58,000 nucleotides of DNA from Adiantum capillus-veneris (GCA_014529385.2 CM043968.1:8788648-8846647); one strand, 5' to 3'. Positions 1 through 11,763 are shown, numbered from the stretch's first letter. A program made the numbers and translations. The notes: generated by a model not told the origin, from the sequence alone.

Positions 1-2162
1 GCATGAGAAGTGTAAGAACAAGCATGGAAAGTGTAAGGATGTGCTAGAACAAGCATGTGTTGCAACTAGTTCTAACTAGAATTGAGTGGATTTGTTAGCT
101 CAACTAGTAAATTAAAATTTATAAGAGCTTTGGAGTCCATTGCTATATAAGAAGCCTCTTTTTGAAGAAAAAGGGATACATTTTGCTACACTCCTCTCAT
201 AAGCTCTCCCACCACCATAGCCTTCTAAGAGCCTCACACTTTTCCTTTGGGAAATTCCAAATCCTATCCTCATTTTACATGCATACATAATCCTAGCTAT
301 GGAATCTTGAGCTCCATCCTCACTTAACCTTATCCCTAATTTATTAATCTTGCTAAATCCTACTCTTGCTTTGAACCCTTCTCCATCTTTCCTTAACCTT
401 ACCTTTCTACTTCCTTAAGCTTGCTAAGCCTTGCCTAATATTGGTAAAGCTTACTCTTTACCTTTGACCCTTCCCTTTAGGAAGAAATTCTCTCTTCCTA
501 ATCATACCTCACCTCTCTTAGGATACCCTTCTTCTTTACATTAGTGATTACCTAACATTTACTCTCTATCTCTTACCCCCTTCCTACTAGGGTAGTCTTA
601 TCTATCCTTTCCATTCTCTTAAGTCTTTCTTGATCATACTCTATCCTCTCTTTACTTGATCAATTATTTCAACACATTTCTTTGAGGGTCATCATAGTGG
701 ACAAGTGAAGAGTCTAGTGGAGGAGTCTCATTATCCAAACACCTCTTCTCCTTCAAAGCAAAGGAAGGGATTTGAAGTTACGCTCTCCTCACCCGTTCTT
801 CGTGGGGTCAACTTTGAAGAAGGAGAGAAGTTCAAGGAGAAGAAGAGGCCCTCCTCTCCCAAGTTCATCCTCTTTCCTACACTCTATTTTAGTCAAGGAG
901 ATTAAGAGGAGGTAAGTGCCTAAACCAAGCTATGCATTGAAGAATTAACTAGATTATCTACAATTTAAACATGGATAATTATAATCATTTGTATAATCCA
1001 AAGTAGAGGCTAGTTAATAAGCAGCCTTCATAATACGTGGTCATAAGTAAGTAGAAACACCACAACACTACCATCACTTGGAAAATATTTTCATTCAATT
1101 ATAAATATAGGTAGATGGTGGAAGCATTATTGCACTCACATAACCATACTTGACATTGTAGTAAGGTAGTTCATGACCATAAGCACTAGGAAAGTTAAGC
1201 ACAAATCTCTTTCATTCTTCATGAGAACATTGAAGTAGATGCTTGTTTTGGTCGAGCTTGATGTTCATTCATATCCTGGATTGGAATGAATGGTACCCGG
1301 CCGGGTGGTGTACCCGTCTGCGACGTCATTGGAAAACGGCCTAGTACGGGGAGGCCCGATGCCAATGGGAAAGGGGCGGTTGGATGATCTATGGATCATG
1401 GATTTTTGTGAGGAATATGTGCATAATTAAGGAACTTGATTGAATTGTTTACATGGAAAAATTGAACCTGGAAAGTCTAGGAACCATATGGGCTATCTCG
1501 CTCGTCGTCCAACCCATCCCGGACTGTAGCTCCATCTCTCAGTATAATTTTTAAAAGGAACTTAAAGGTAAGAATCAAGCCTTTCCCACACTGATTAAAT
1601 GGGAATTTTGTGAAGGAGGTACTGTGGAGAAGTGGTAGAGGCCTTAGTTATCGGGGAACTGTTGAGGAAGGATGACAAGGTATAAGTGTGTTTGCTTGTA
1701 TACCTAAGATACATAACATGTTGGAAAGGCGGGAGCATCCCTGATAAGTGTACATTCCAAGGATATGTAACAATTGCATGATGTAGTGGACTGTTTGACA
1801 TGTCTTCAATTGATTTCCTTGCTTTCAAATTGTCTATATAGTAGGATAATACGACCTTGGAAATATACACTTACCGAAAGGTTCAGTGGGCAGGCAGATC
1901 GGGAGGGTTAGCTGGCCAAAATTGACCACCAAATTTTATGTTTCACTAAATAAGTCTTCCACGTGGGAAGGGAATACGAGTTGGGGAATGGTAATAAAAA
2001 ATATGGGAATTTGAGGGATTGCGAGTAGTAAGTAACAACACTCCTCTTAGGGTAACGTGACAATTTCCATGCCCGACACTGTGTAGGGAAAAAGGAGTTG
2101 TCATCCTTGAACCAAGGAGGATCACTAGAGTGCTTCAACAATCGGCCCTGGATGATAGCACA
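1..2162 (+). mobile_element. LTR-B copy 1 (long LTR, left end outside window)
   Basis: Non-coding repeat, present again at 22658-24306 and at 28450-30744 plus 35521-36521. Positions 1-1220 match 29049-30200, and 1240-2162 match 23400-24306 and 35590-36521. A TATATAA box at 144-150 lies in a context shared with 29201-29207, which supports an LTR promoter. The copy at 28450 starts TGTAAGGTGC, resembling the start of LTR-A. Several blocks also resemble LTR-A, for example the segment with 'gtgggca..gggttag' near 1890 and the 'aaaaaggagttgtcatcc' block near 2090. This copy lacks the interval equivalent to about 22745-23395, so 1220 is joined directly to 1240. Short open frames here show no coding similarity. 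The right end, near 'gatagcaca' at 2162, is inferred from where coding similarity to the transposase-like gene stops. Confidence 0.6.
144..150 (+). promoter_or_regulatory. TATA box of LTR-B copy 1
   Basis: TATATAA followed by a pyrimidine-rich leader. The same box and flank recur at 29201-29207. Inferred LTR promoter. Confidence 0.5.
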
Positions 2163-2593
2163 ACCTAGTCTAATGACTTTGAGAGTTGGGACAAATGAGG
2201 AAATGGATATCCACACAAGGGAACTCGAAAGGCTGTGGATTGTTTTGAGATCCTCTTGGGTCCTCATTGGAATAACGTAGAGCGCATGGGTCCTCATTGG
2301 AATAACCATCTACACAATGGGTCGCACGCGAGCCTTGTATTTTTTGACATTCCCACTGGATATCCCGTTGCACCTCATCCTTTGAAACCAGCCAAAACAC
2401 TCTCTTTGTGTTGGATCTATGCGATCGAGCTGTGTCTTCAAATTTTGCCTTCAAAAAATTAACAACATCAGCTACACCCTTCATCGGTGCCCCGTTTGGT
2501 TTCAGCTCCTCATGTGTTAGTGTTCTCTTGATGATAGCACTAGCTCCATCGTGCTCCCCTTTCCATGTCCCGATGCGGAGAAGTTCCACATCA
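2163..2593 (-). pseudogene. Transposase-like gene copy 1, C-terminal part
   Basis: The minus-strand frame 2589-2170 encodes the C-terminal part of a transposase-like protein. It contains the motif GEHDGASAIIKRTLTHEELK followed by a Gly/Pro-rich turn and an amphipathic segment (ADVVNFLKAKFEDTARS). The same protein segment occurs in copies 2 (24315-24735) and 3 (36529-36915). The segment is separated from its N-terminal continuation (6014-6850) by a solo LTR inserted at 2594. The stop codon at 2170-2172 lies about eight bases from the inferred LTR-B edge, so the native C-terminus was probably cut off by the LTR-B junction before the unit was copied. The acidic residues in GEHDG could be the last carboxylate of an RNase H-like DDE/D core; that is an inference. 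Confidence 0.65.
2589..2593. repeat. Target site duplication CATCA, left
   Basis: CATCA directly before the TG of the solo LTR-A. The matching copy is at 6014-6018. The uninterrupted site is present once in the equivalent positions of copies 2 and 3. Confidence 0.9.
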
Positions 2594-3154
2594 TGTAAGG
2601 TACCTCTCTCCTGCCTAGAGAAAAATTTGGAAAAGGCGAACCTGACAAAAATATGATAACATATAGGCCTAAATCTTACGCCTAAAAGATAAGGATGTCA
2701 TAATCAAATTAATCACAATGAATAGAGACTTCCCCTGAAATTCAGAAGAGAAACAAGACTATTTCAGTTTTTGGCCAGAATCCCCACAAAACGGGCCTAA
2801 GTCGGAAAGAAATGGTAAAGAGACCCAATTTGGTTCGAATAACTAAAATTGAAAACATACTAGAAGAAACTAGGACCAATAGAAAATTGCCAAGTCATAA
2901 AGAGTTAAGATCTCAAAAATCTTAAAGAGAAAAGGATAAGGGTTTTCAGTAAGTATTTTTAGAGTAAAATTCTTTTTCTTTTTAATAAAAATTTACTTTT
3001 GAAATATGAAAAGAAAACCTTGACTTTGGAGTCTTAAAGCAATGATGATATTCTCCAAAATATATGCTAGGTGTCACAAGGAGGTGTCTCACATGTGCCA
3101 AACTTACACCAGGCCACTCACTCTCTCTCTGACAGCTAAATGACCCTAAATTCA

Positions 3155-3157
<3 letters not shown>

Positions 3158-3207
<50 letters not shown>
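3158..3207. repeat. (CT)n microsatellite in LTR-A
   Basis: Uninterrupted CT run of about 50 bp upstream of the LTR-A TATA box. Confidence 0.95.
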
Positions 3208-3208
<1 letters not shown>

Positions 3209-3283
3209 TCCACGTGAATACATTTATTCCTACATGTATTTGACCTTTTCCAGCTGTATTTGTACAATATTTTGCCTTTGTGC

Positions 3284-3290
3284 TATAAAA
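3284..3290 (+). promoter_or_regulatory. TATA box of solo LTR-A
   Basis: TATAAAA followed by AGACCCCC, a classic LTR U3/R promoter arrangement about 690 bp into the LTR. Inferred. Confidence 0.5.
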
Positions 3291-3564
3291 AGACCCCCTT
3301 TCCTTTGTATTTTGGGGAAGATATTGCTAGCTTTTTCTCTTGCCATGCTCACTTGTTAAGCATTAAGTATCCAAGGTTTCCATTAAACCTTGCTTGGGCA
3401 TCACCTCTCTCTCTTGAAGACCCCAAACCTTGAGTCTCTTGTGAAGAGAACCCTCTCTCCTCCCTCCCCAAGGTGGACTTACTCCCTCTCCTTCTTCCTT
3501 GAACCTCACATCTCTTCAAGAAGGACTTCTACTCAACTTTCCCTCTTGTTTACAGAAGGTAAAC

Positions 3565-4165
3565 CTTACCCCAAGTAACCTTGCATGTTTAGTAAGCTTT
3601 AATGGTAACCTTGCATGTGTAGGAAGCTTTAATGGTAACCTTGCATGTGTAGGAAGCTTAATGGTAACCTTGCATGTTTAGGAAGCTTTAATGGTAACTT
3701 TTCATGTATAGTAAGCTTTAATGATAACTTTTCATGTATAGTAAGCTTTAATGGTAGCCTTGCATGTGTAGGAAGCTTTAATGGTAACCTTGCATGTTTA
3801 GCAAGCTTTAATGGTAACTTTGCATGTTTAGGAAGCTATAATGGTAACCTTGCATGTTTAGGAAGCTTTAATGGAATCCTAGTTTTGTGTAGGAAATGTT
3901 ATGGTTTCCCTTGCATGTGTAAGAAATAGTTATGGTATCCCTTGCCTTGTAGGAAAGTTATGGTATCCCTTGCGTTGTAGGAAAGTTATGGTATCCCTTG
4001 CACTTGTAGGAAAGTTATGGTATCTCTTGCACTTGTAGGAAAGTTATGGTATCTCTTGCATTTTTAGGAAAGTATATGGTATCCCTTGCATTTGTAGGAT
4101 CTGATATGGTATCACTTGTGCTTGGAAGAAACTTTATGGTATCCCCTACACTCATAGGTAGCTAA
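3565..4165 (+). repeat. ~30-bp minisatellite in LTR-A
   Basis: Head-to-tail copies of a unit like GGTAACCTTGCATGTTTAGG plus AAGCTTTAAT (30 bp) run from about 3570 to 3880. They grade into a variant (GGTATCCCTTGCACTTGTAG plus GAAAGTTAT, about 29 bp) until about 4165. The equivalent array in the second LTR-A is at 20188-20870. Confidence 0.9.
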
Positions 4166-6013
4166 AAATATTGATCTAGAGAAGGTGTATGGTAAGCATA
4201 AGTCACTAGGAATGAAGCCTCAATACCTTGTGATTTAGTAAGAAGAGAATTTATGGGAAATCTCTCTCCTTTGTGTTTGAAAAGTTTTATGGTAATATTT
4301 CAAGTTTGGTTGTATATCGGGGATGGGGGAGCAAGGGGATGACTTCACGGAATTCATGCCCGTGTTGTTTGAACCAAAAACTCCACAAGCTTCCATGGAA
4401 TTGTCCCATGGATGGCAAATGATTGCAAAAACCAGGGAATGTACCTTCGAGGGTTAAACCTATAAATTAGCTTACAAGTCCCTAAACTCTTGGTCTAGGA
4501 ACCATTGTTTTTTGTAAACAATCGAGTTGATAGATAATTAAGGAATTTAGGTACTAAGATGGATAACTCAATGAACCAGAAAAGTAATAACTAGGAATAA
4601 AATGAATCTCGAGATGTGATAGGGATAGCCCAGCACAACATAGAATTAATTAGGTGTTTTGAAGTTTTTCTGGAAGTGACTTGAACCAGGACAGAGTTTC
4701 TGGGGTCAATTTCTTTGAAAGGCTGGCCCAGTGAAATTTATTTCTTGGGGCACTTGACGGGGATTGGTCCTCTTTAGCTAGGGTAGTGTGACCGTCAAGT
4801 GGGAATAAACCTAGGTCATTCATGCCCGAGAGATAAGGGATGACTGTCATTCATAGGCCCAGGATGAGAGAACGAGATGAATAAGAATGTGTTTTTGGCC
4901 CGGCTGGGTGAAGTACCTGCGGAATCTTATTAGAATCCTCCATAATCCGGGTATGGCATGATGCCAATAGTTGTGGATGAGGATTTCTGGTTTGGGGAGG
5001 AGGATGTGAATTGAATTAAGGAATCTTCTTCATATCTGATTGAGTAAAAAGGAATTGGAAAGGCTAGGAACGTAGGGGCTATCTTGTGCAGTATCACCAG
5101 ATAATGCTAAACCTCTCGAAAGAAATACTTTAGGAAGGAACTAATAATTGGAGTAAAAGAGCCTTTCCCAAATACAATTTAAATCTGGTAAATATTGTGA
5201 AGGTGTTGTCATTTGGATGACTGGAAAACCGATTATCTCGGACTTGGGTAAAGCGAGATGAATTGGTTGAAACTAAATGTGTTGCATGATTAGTTAACTT
5301 AACTGAAAGTTTCTAAGTTAAAGATCTGGTGGGAACAACCAGATGCATTTCCCTTAACGAGGGTATACAACAGTTTGTATGCTGCTTGTTGTTCTGACTA
5401 TGTCTGACAAATTATCTCCCTTAAAATCTGATCTCATTGTAGTAATTCAATACTACCTCGGGAAGGGATTTCTCATCAAATGGTACGGTAGGTGGGCAAA
5501 ATCCGGAGGGTCAGATGGCCGGATGCTGAATAAAATCTTTAAGAGTAAGAGTGAACGAAGTCGGTAAGCAGAGACGAGAGAAACCGAAGGAGATTCTAAG
5601 AAACCGATTACTCTTCTTAGGGGAAAGTGGTAACTGCCGTGCCTGCTAGTCAGGAAAAAGGAGTTACAACCCTCAACCAAGGGAGATAAAGGAATAACGA
5701 GTATGACTTATAAGTTAAGATCAAGAGAATCAAGATTCAAGTTATGAAGACATTGGGTGAGAACAACTGAGAGTGGCTGAATAGCCAGATGTTTACCCAG
5801 AGAAAGGATGGGATTTATTATTTGGATTCTTGAGATGATGTTACCCCCTTAAGTTGGCAAGCCGAGATAGGTAGAGTCCTGATAAGGTGAGTCCTGTCTG
5901 GTTGTCGATCTCAAGCGGGAGGGATACCCGCTGATAGACGTAGTCCAATTCTTGGAACGGTCTGGAGGACTGGGGAAGTTGGGTACGGTCGCGTCCAGGG
6001 TATGGCCCTCACA

Positions 6014-6018
6014 CATCA
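6014..6018. repeat. Target site duplication CATCA, right
   Basis: Pairs with 2589-2593 around the solo LTR-A. Confidence 0.9.
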
Positions 6019-6850
6019 TGTGCAAGACTGTCCATTCATGGTACCTGGAAACAAAGTAAAAAGGTCGCCGTACCTTGAATTGCGACGCTGCTCCATCTGA
6101 CCACACCCAATGATAGCACAAACGGTGACCTTTATATTTCAGCCACCTGTCATGAAGCATAAAGCAATGCTGCACAAACAAAGTATCATGCTGCCTATCA
6201 TCAGATATGTAGAAGTGCAACGTCTTCTCTATGGCACCTCCAAAATTTCTAACATATGTGATATGCACAAGGATTGTTACTTGTGTTGACCACCAATGCA
6301 TGGATTGTATTTCATTCTGTATTTTGAAGGAGTAATTCTCCGCAAAGTCAATTACTGACACAAGAACATTGTTAGGAAATTTAAGCATACTTTCCTTAAA
6401 CTGTTGTGCCTGCCATCGAAAGATGAAGTTGTGCTTGATGAACTCTTTCAGTGGACAGAAGGGCAATGTGGTCACCTCACCTTAAGAACATTCCCCAACC
6501 AAGCATTTCTTTGCATGGAACTCATTGTCAACCGGCTTTGGAAACAAGATGGACTCCCACAAACTACTTGTGTGCTGCCATACTACCTTATTTGCAGAGC
6601 ACTGAGCTGCATCCTTATTGCTACAACACACGTCACATCTGCAGCTATGAGCTTTTCCATGATGCCCAAACTTATTTTGGCGCATGTGATTGAAAGCCTC
6701 CCTGAGGAATAGCATCTGCACATGATACACACAACAACAAGTATACCGTTCTTTTAGCTTTCGAACAAAGAATGGCTTGAGGGCCTCAAAAAACCTAAGA
6801 GACAGCTCGATGGTGGGGTGCATTTGTTTGAAACTCTTGTACAGTTCCAC
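6014..6850 (-). pseudogene. Transposase-like gene copy 1, central part
   Basis: Read on the minus strand from 6850. The first part has a Cys-rich segment (ERYTCCCVYHVQMLFL, then CRCDVC and further CxxxC-like pairs near VDNEFHAKKC). Next comes a core with IDFAENY, ISDDRQHDTLFVQHCF and VWSDGAASQFK. The conserved acidic residues (DFAEN, SDG, and GEHDG in the 2163-2593 fragment) fit a DDE/D RNase H-like transposase core preceded by a zinc-binding region. That is my inference; I cannot name the superfamily. A splice acceptor (TTAG before GTGGAACTG) is visible at 6851-6852. An in-frame TAA at 6482-6484 is shared with copies 2 and 3, so the gene was already dead before amplification. Confidence 0.65.
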
Positions 6851-7329
6851 CTAAGATATGAAAACAATGTAGGTTACAATCCATGAAGATTACACACAGA
6901 TGCAAGCATTGAAAGTTACAATAACTAGACCCAACAATTAGTATTAAAGTTCCAAATTTGGTAATGAGAACTCAGCTAGCAGAGAATTCAGCAGAGTACT
7001 AGCCTCAAAGACTTGGTACTCTGCAAATAGCACCAAAACCTTTGTAAAGTACCAAAATCAAAATTCAGCTAGCAGAGAATTCAACACACTACCAGCCTCA
7101 GAGACTTGGTACTGTGCAAATAGCACCAAAACATTTGTAAAGTACCAATATCACAATTCAGCTAGCACAGAATTCAACACACTACCAGCCTCAAAGACTT
7201 GGTACTGTGCAAATAGCAGCAAAATCTTTGTAAAGTACCAAAATCAGAATTCAGCTAGCAGAGAATTAAGTACACTACCAGCCTCAGAGACTTGAAACTG
7301 TGCAAATAGCACCAAAACCTTTGTAAAGT
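6851..7329 (-). repeat. 93-bp tandem array inside the transposase-like gene's intron (copy 1)
   Basis: Head-to-tail units containing TTGGTACTGTGCAAATAGCA, CTTTGTAAAGTACCAAAAT and CAGCTAGCAGAGAATTCA. The spacing is exactly 93 bp between successive 'ttggta' blocks (7013, 7106, 7199). The array lies directly upstream, in gene orientation, of the splice acceptor at 6851, so it is intronic. It is cut off at 7329 by the LTR-D insertion. Confidence 0.85.
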
Positions 7330-10300
7330 TGTAAGATCCCTAATTTTTAGAGTATTTTAAAACTTTTATTAAAAGAGTTTTTGTGCGTATTGTGTGTATT
7401 TCATTTTCTTTTTATGGATAGTATGATATGTTATAAGAATAAATTGACCTTAGTAATGTGTTTCATTAGCTCAGTTTAAATTTTTGACGCACCTTGGGAT
7501 TTTACGGCTCGTCAATTGGACCTCGGAGTCATTAGTTACGACGTTTTTCATGTGCGGGGTCAATAGTTTAATTAGATTAACAAGACTAAGGATGTAATTT
7601 AAGGTCGTAGACTAAGGTTTAAGTTAGGAGTTGACTTAGGAAAAGCTGGAGAGGCTCTAGGCTTAATTAGGGAAAGAATGAGTGACTTTAGGAAAAGCAA
7701 AAGGAAAGAGACCAAGAATAGAGATCTCTTAACTTAGAACTTTCCCAAGATAGCAAGTTCGGATTCGCACATTGAGATCTGCGTCGCGCGCAAAAAAATT
7801 AAAATAAATAAATTTTTTTGTTTTTTTGACGAAAAGCCGCGAACTCGCTTTTCACTATTTTTATCACCCCCTCTCTATCCTAGAAGCCTATATAAGAACC
7901 TCCCCTCCTCACTCTCAAGGAGAAGAATACACACACATATACAAACTCTCTGGAGGAACAATACACATACATACACATACTCTATCTCCTGGGTGCTTTG
8001 TTTTTCTCTCCGAAGCTTCCATAGCCGGCGTTCTTATTCATCTACGCGAGGCGTATTCACGAGGGCTCTCTTCTCTTGGGGAGTAGCTTCTCCATAGTTG
8101 TCATCTTCGTCCTTGCAATCGAGACGATACTCTCTTCGTCATAAGCCAACTCCACGCTCTTACGACAACGCAAGCACCTAATTCCCATCAACTTCACGTA
8201 AACAAAACTACGGTAACGCTCTTTCTCTCTCCCTTACCTCACGCTCTCTATCTTTCTCTCTCTCCATGAAGAGGATGGTTATCTCATCACTCTCTATTCC
8301 CATCTACGTACTCGTAGCATGGTTAACTGATGACGCGGCTACGTCTAAATCATGACTACTATCATAATATCAATTATCATCATCTATGCTCAAGTATACA
8401 TCATCTTTGTCTCCTTTTTCTCATAGTCGTGTGTGTTTTTTTTTTGCGTATTGTTTTGATCATAACTCACAATCGGTAGAGAATTAGCTTATGTCCTTCG
8501 CACCACTCGTGAAGCCCATTAATTAGAACGTTTCTTCCCATATACATCATGCCCAAATCTCGACCGTAGGAGGCGCTATAATCAAATTACTCGCTTGCTG
8601 TTTTTTTTTTACTTAGTCTCAATTTTGGGTCTCCACTCAAAGGGAGGCTACCATAGGTAGGTGTCCGATGACCGAGACTTGTTGGCTAAGTTCCGAGAGT
8701 GTTTTGACTTTATGATTAGTAAATTTACATTGCCGTTATCATGTCATATTCTTCTCTTATCCAAGCATGACTGTACCAAATTGTTTATTTGTGTAGAGGG
8801 GTCACCAAGGGTGGTTACCATATATATATACCGGTTGGATTGGGAGGATCACCTATGTCTTATTGATCGCTTTGATGATTTGATTGTGTTTTCTTGATCA
8901 AGTAAAAGGATTGAACTGGATTGTGGTTTGTGGTATTCTCCATGATAGGAATTATGGTTAAAAGAGTATGTATCTCTGCTCTATTGAATAGTGTGAGTGT
9001 ATGATGGACCTTATAACATCAAGTGATGATTGTTTATAAGGAAGAACTAAGATTTATAAGTGGTTCTAATAACTCATGATCAATTATGTACATATTGCAT
9101 GAATTCAAACAAGTCAAAAAGCCATCTTTTCTACATGTCTCTATCTCATGCATAATAGGAGTTGGAGCCAGATATTGATGTATAATTAGGTGGGGCGACT
9201 TCCCTCATGAAGTGGATTGGATTCGTGATGCAATTGCATGTGTTGAAACATGGATTGATTATGGATACATTGTAGGATGATTATATGCATAGTTTAGTAT
9301 GGTATGACCTAGTTTTGACTCTCACAGTATGGGCTATGAGTAGATGTCGGAAGCTTGGGTCCAATATGAGTTTAACATGATTATTTGAGTGATTTAAGGT
9401 CATGATTATTCACTGGTCGGACTGATCTTGATGCACAAAAGGGTTGACTAGATTCATAGTCTTGAATGTTATGACCTAGTTTTGATGTCTCAGGTGTCGG
9501 TCATGAGTATGCGACATGGATAGACAATTGCGTAAACATATGATGAGTTTATTGGTGGATTTAGGGTGTTCTAGTTTGCTGGTCGGACTGGTTAGAATGC
9601 ATAAAGAGGCCTATAAATGCATAGTCTTACATAGTTAGACCCAGTTTTGATGCCTCATGTGTATGACAATAGACGCATAGTAAAGACATACATCTTCTAT
9701 GAGTTTAAAAGTGTTTAATTGGTGAATTCAAGACGATGTTTACTCGCTGGTTGGATTGGTTATGATGTCCAAAAATTCATGTAAGAAAGTAGATGATGTG
9801 GTTGATACTTAATTTTCTTGGTATGGCTTGATTCCCAAGTGTGGGAGACCTATTACAGGGTGGATAAGACTATGATTGTGAGAGGATGGTTTCCTCATCT
9901 GAGTATGGTTATTGTGGTTTATGATATGGTTTATGGTTGAAAATACTGTTGTTATGCTGCCGAAATTCTTGCAGAGTTATGGTTTGTCTTATGGCAGTGG
10001 CAGCCAAGTATAGTTATAACTCTGATTGTGGCAATCAAGTGATTGAAGGATATGGTTTATGAATATGGGGTAGAGACCTTGTTGCTTGATGATTGGAAAG
10101 GATTGGTTGATGCATTGTGGAATGCATACTGTGAACTCATGTGTTATGTTTTTATGGCAGCTACTCTCGGAGAGTAAGGTTACCTACACCGCTAGTGCGT
10201 CAGGGGTCATAGACCTCACGGCTAGTGTGTTTTTTTGGGGGGGTAACGTTTACGTCTCCTTTGTTATTTTTTGTTGGGATCATCTACATGGCTAGAGTCA

Positions 10301-11062
10301 TAGGGGGAAGTAGCCTACATGACTAGTGCATTGGAGGTGTTGCCTTGCTAGGCCTAAACACCCAGAGTGGCTCCGAAGAGGCGTGGTGCCTAAACTGGTA
10401 TGGTCGGTGAAGATTCCCGCGGTCACCACTTGCTGGTATTTTGGGATCCTTTCGGAGCTCTGGCTCATGGAGGGAGGCGAAGCGGCTCCATATGTCTAGC
10501 GTGGCGCGGTATGGTAGTGTTCTGGCTCGCTCCCAGCGAAGTGAGTGTACTACTCCATTTGTAGTAGGAGCGGATGTGTATGGGTGGACCGGAAGAGCCC
10601 ACACCGGGTCTGGCACTTCTACTTTGGTATTTATTTTGATGTATAGTTTATTTCAAATTGATTGAAGTGACATTAATACAAGTTTTGCTTGTTTCATTTA
10701 GTTGGGCATATCATCTCTCTCTTGTCTATTTCTCGCATCCCCCTGGGCACTCCTGATTCATTGTGCACACTTCTTACTCTCAATATTTTTCCATTGCTCC
10801 CGACAAGACCCGGAACACTTACATTCACCCTCCACTTGACACTTCTGCATCCGCTTTCATTCATAAAACATTCAAGGGTAGCACTAAACGCTAGGTGCCC
10901 TTGGGTGTAGTCTGGCGCATGGCTTAAACTCTATGATACGTCAGGCGCGAGGATCCACCTTCCCCTATTGCTCATGCTTCCACACTCTGATGAAATGTAT
11001 TAATGTTGAAAATGTTGAAATTATCATTTATTGCATAGACCCTGGGGAAGGGGGATCTCTTA
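7330..11062 (+). mobile_element. LTR-D, 5' LTR of a gag-only retroelement (3.73 kb)
   Basis: The segment begins TGTAAGATCCC and ends GGGATCTCTTA (near inverted repeat), two bases before a tRNA-iMet primer binding site. The first 1.68 kb recurs at 12718-14227 as the start of the 3' LTR. A TATATAAG box is at 7889. The left flank AAAGT (7325-7329) would be the target duplication, but its partner is not in the window because the 3' LTR is interrupted. Apart from the promoter region, the LTR holds AT-rich sequence and 'gctagtg' motif repeats near 10190-10330. No credible gene was seen in it. Confidence 0.8.
7889..7895 (+). promoter_or_regulatory. TATA box of LTR-D (5' LTR)
   Basis: TATATAA in GCCTATATAAGAACCTCCC. 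The identical context is in the 3' LTR at 13274-13280. Confidence 0.6.
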
Positions 11063-11064
11063 GC

Positions 11065-11077
11065 TGGTATCAGAGCC
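11065..11077 (+). promoter_or_regulatory. Primer binding site, initiator tRNA-Met
   Basis: TGGTATCAGAGCC is complementary to the 3' end of plant initiator tRNA-Met. This is the standard primer site of many Ty3/gypsy and Ty1/copia elements. It sits two bases after the inferred LTR-D end. Confidence 0.9.
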
Positions 11078-11763
11078 TAAGGTTGAAGGGTCAACCTAAA
11101 TGGACTAATATTAGTAAGGGTTAGGCATGCATTCATGCACGCATACATGCTTGCTATATGGAAAGATCTGTTTGTGCATGAATTTTTGTTTGATAAAGTT
11201 AAATAAAGTTTTTTTTATTGGTTGTCAAGTGAATGATTATTTGATTCCTGAATTTTGTAGAGAACCATGGAGTTCAAGATGAATTCTCGTTTCTTTGGGG
11301 AGGGATATGAAGTACTATCAATTGTTTTAGCTAATATGTCAACCCGTCTTACGAGAGATTAGAAGGAGGGATTCTACCAACATGTAGTGGCCAAATTATT
11401 TTCTGAGCCATACTTGGGGAGTTGTTGTACAATGGAACCTTACACACCTTACCTTGACTTCAGCACCTTACTTTCGGCTAAACCTTCGGATTCAAGGTAG
11501 CCCGAGGAGTTGGTTTGCAGATCTTCGACTCTTATAGCTTAGGATGTTATTAGGATCGCATGAGACATTTTATGACATAGACATGACTATCTGGATAACC
11601 AAAATAGCCGAGATTACCCATAAGTTAGAAGCTCTCGCCACCATTGTGGGAAGAGAAAGACTTGTAAATGAAGAGATACCTAGATTTAGGAAGAGTTTGA
11701 TTTAAGTTTGATAATCTATGAGTATTACTCTAAGTCAAAGTGTTTATCGTGCAGTAAGTCATC
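11078..11763 (+). other. Untranslated leader of the LTR-D element
   Basis: No intact coding frame between the primer binding site and gag. The sequence is AT-rich with scattered stops. Confidence 0.5.

Larger units (their letters stand above)
2594..6013 (+). mobile_element. Solo LTR-A (3.42 kb)
   Basis: The segment begins TGTAAGG and ends CCTCACA (imperfect terminal inverted repeat) and is bounded by the 5-bp duplication CATCA. Copies 2 and 3 of the host sequence read straight through this site, which is direct empty-site evidence. No internal gag-pol lies between its ends, so this is a solo LTR, presumably left by LTR-LTR recombination. It contains a CT microsatellite, a TATAAAA box at 3284 and a roughly 30-bp minisatellite at 3565-4165. 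A truncated second copy is at 20011-22657. Open frames inside it, including the one through the minisatellite, are repeat artefacts. Confidence 0.9.

Noticed and set aside
1595-2309. Several overlapping open frames in LTR-B, conserved among three copies
   Set aside because: They lie in non-coding LTR sequence, differ by frame-disrupting changes between copies and show no domain. The conservation is that of the repeat DNA.
3499-3929. Repetitive protein with LACVGSFNGN-type units
   Set aside because: It is the 30-bp minisatellite read in frame (30 is a multiple of three), in an LTR leader without a supported start.
6930-7329. The regularly spaced array as a CRISPR
   Set aside because: Units are contiguous 93-bp tandem repeats without unique spacers and without cas genes, in a plant-like context.
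7826-8086. 86-codon frame conserved at 13211-13483
   Set aside because: It lies over the TATA box and leader of LTR-D in both LTR copies. Conservation is due to the LTR pair.
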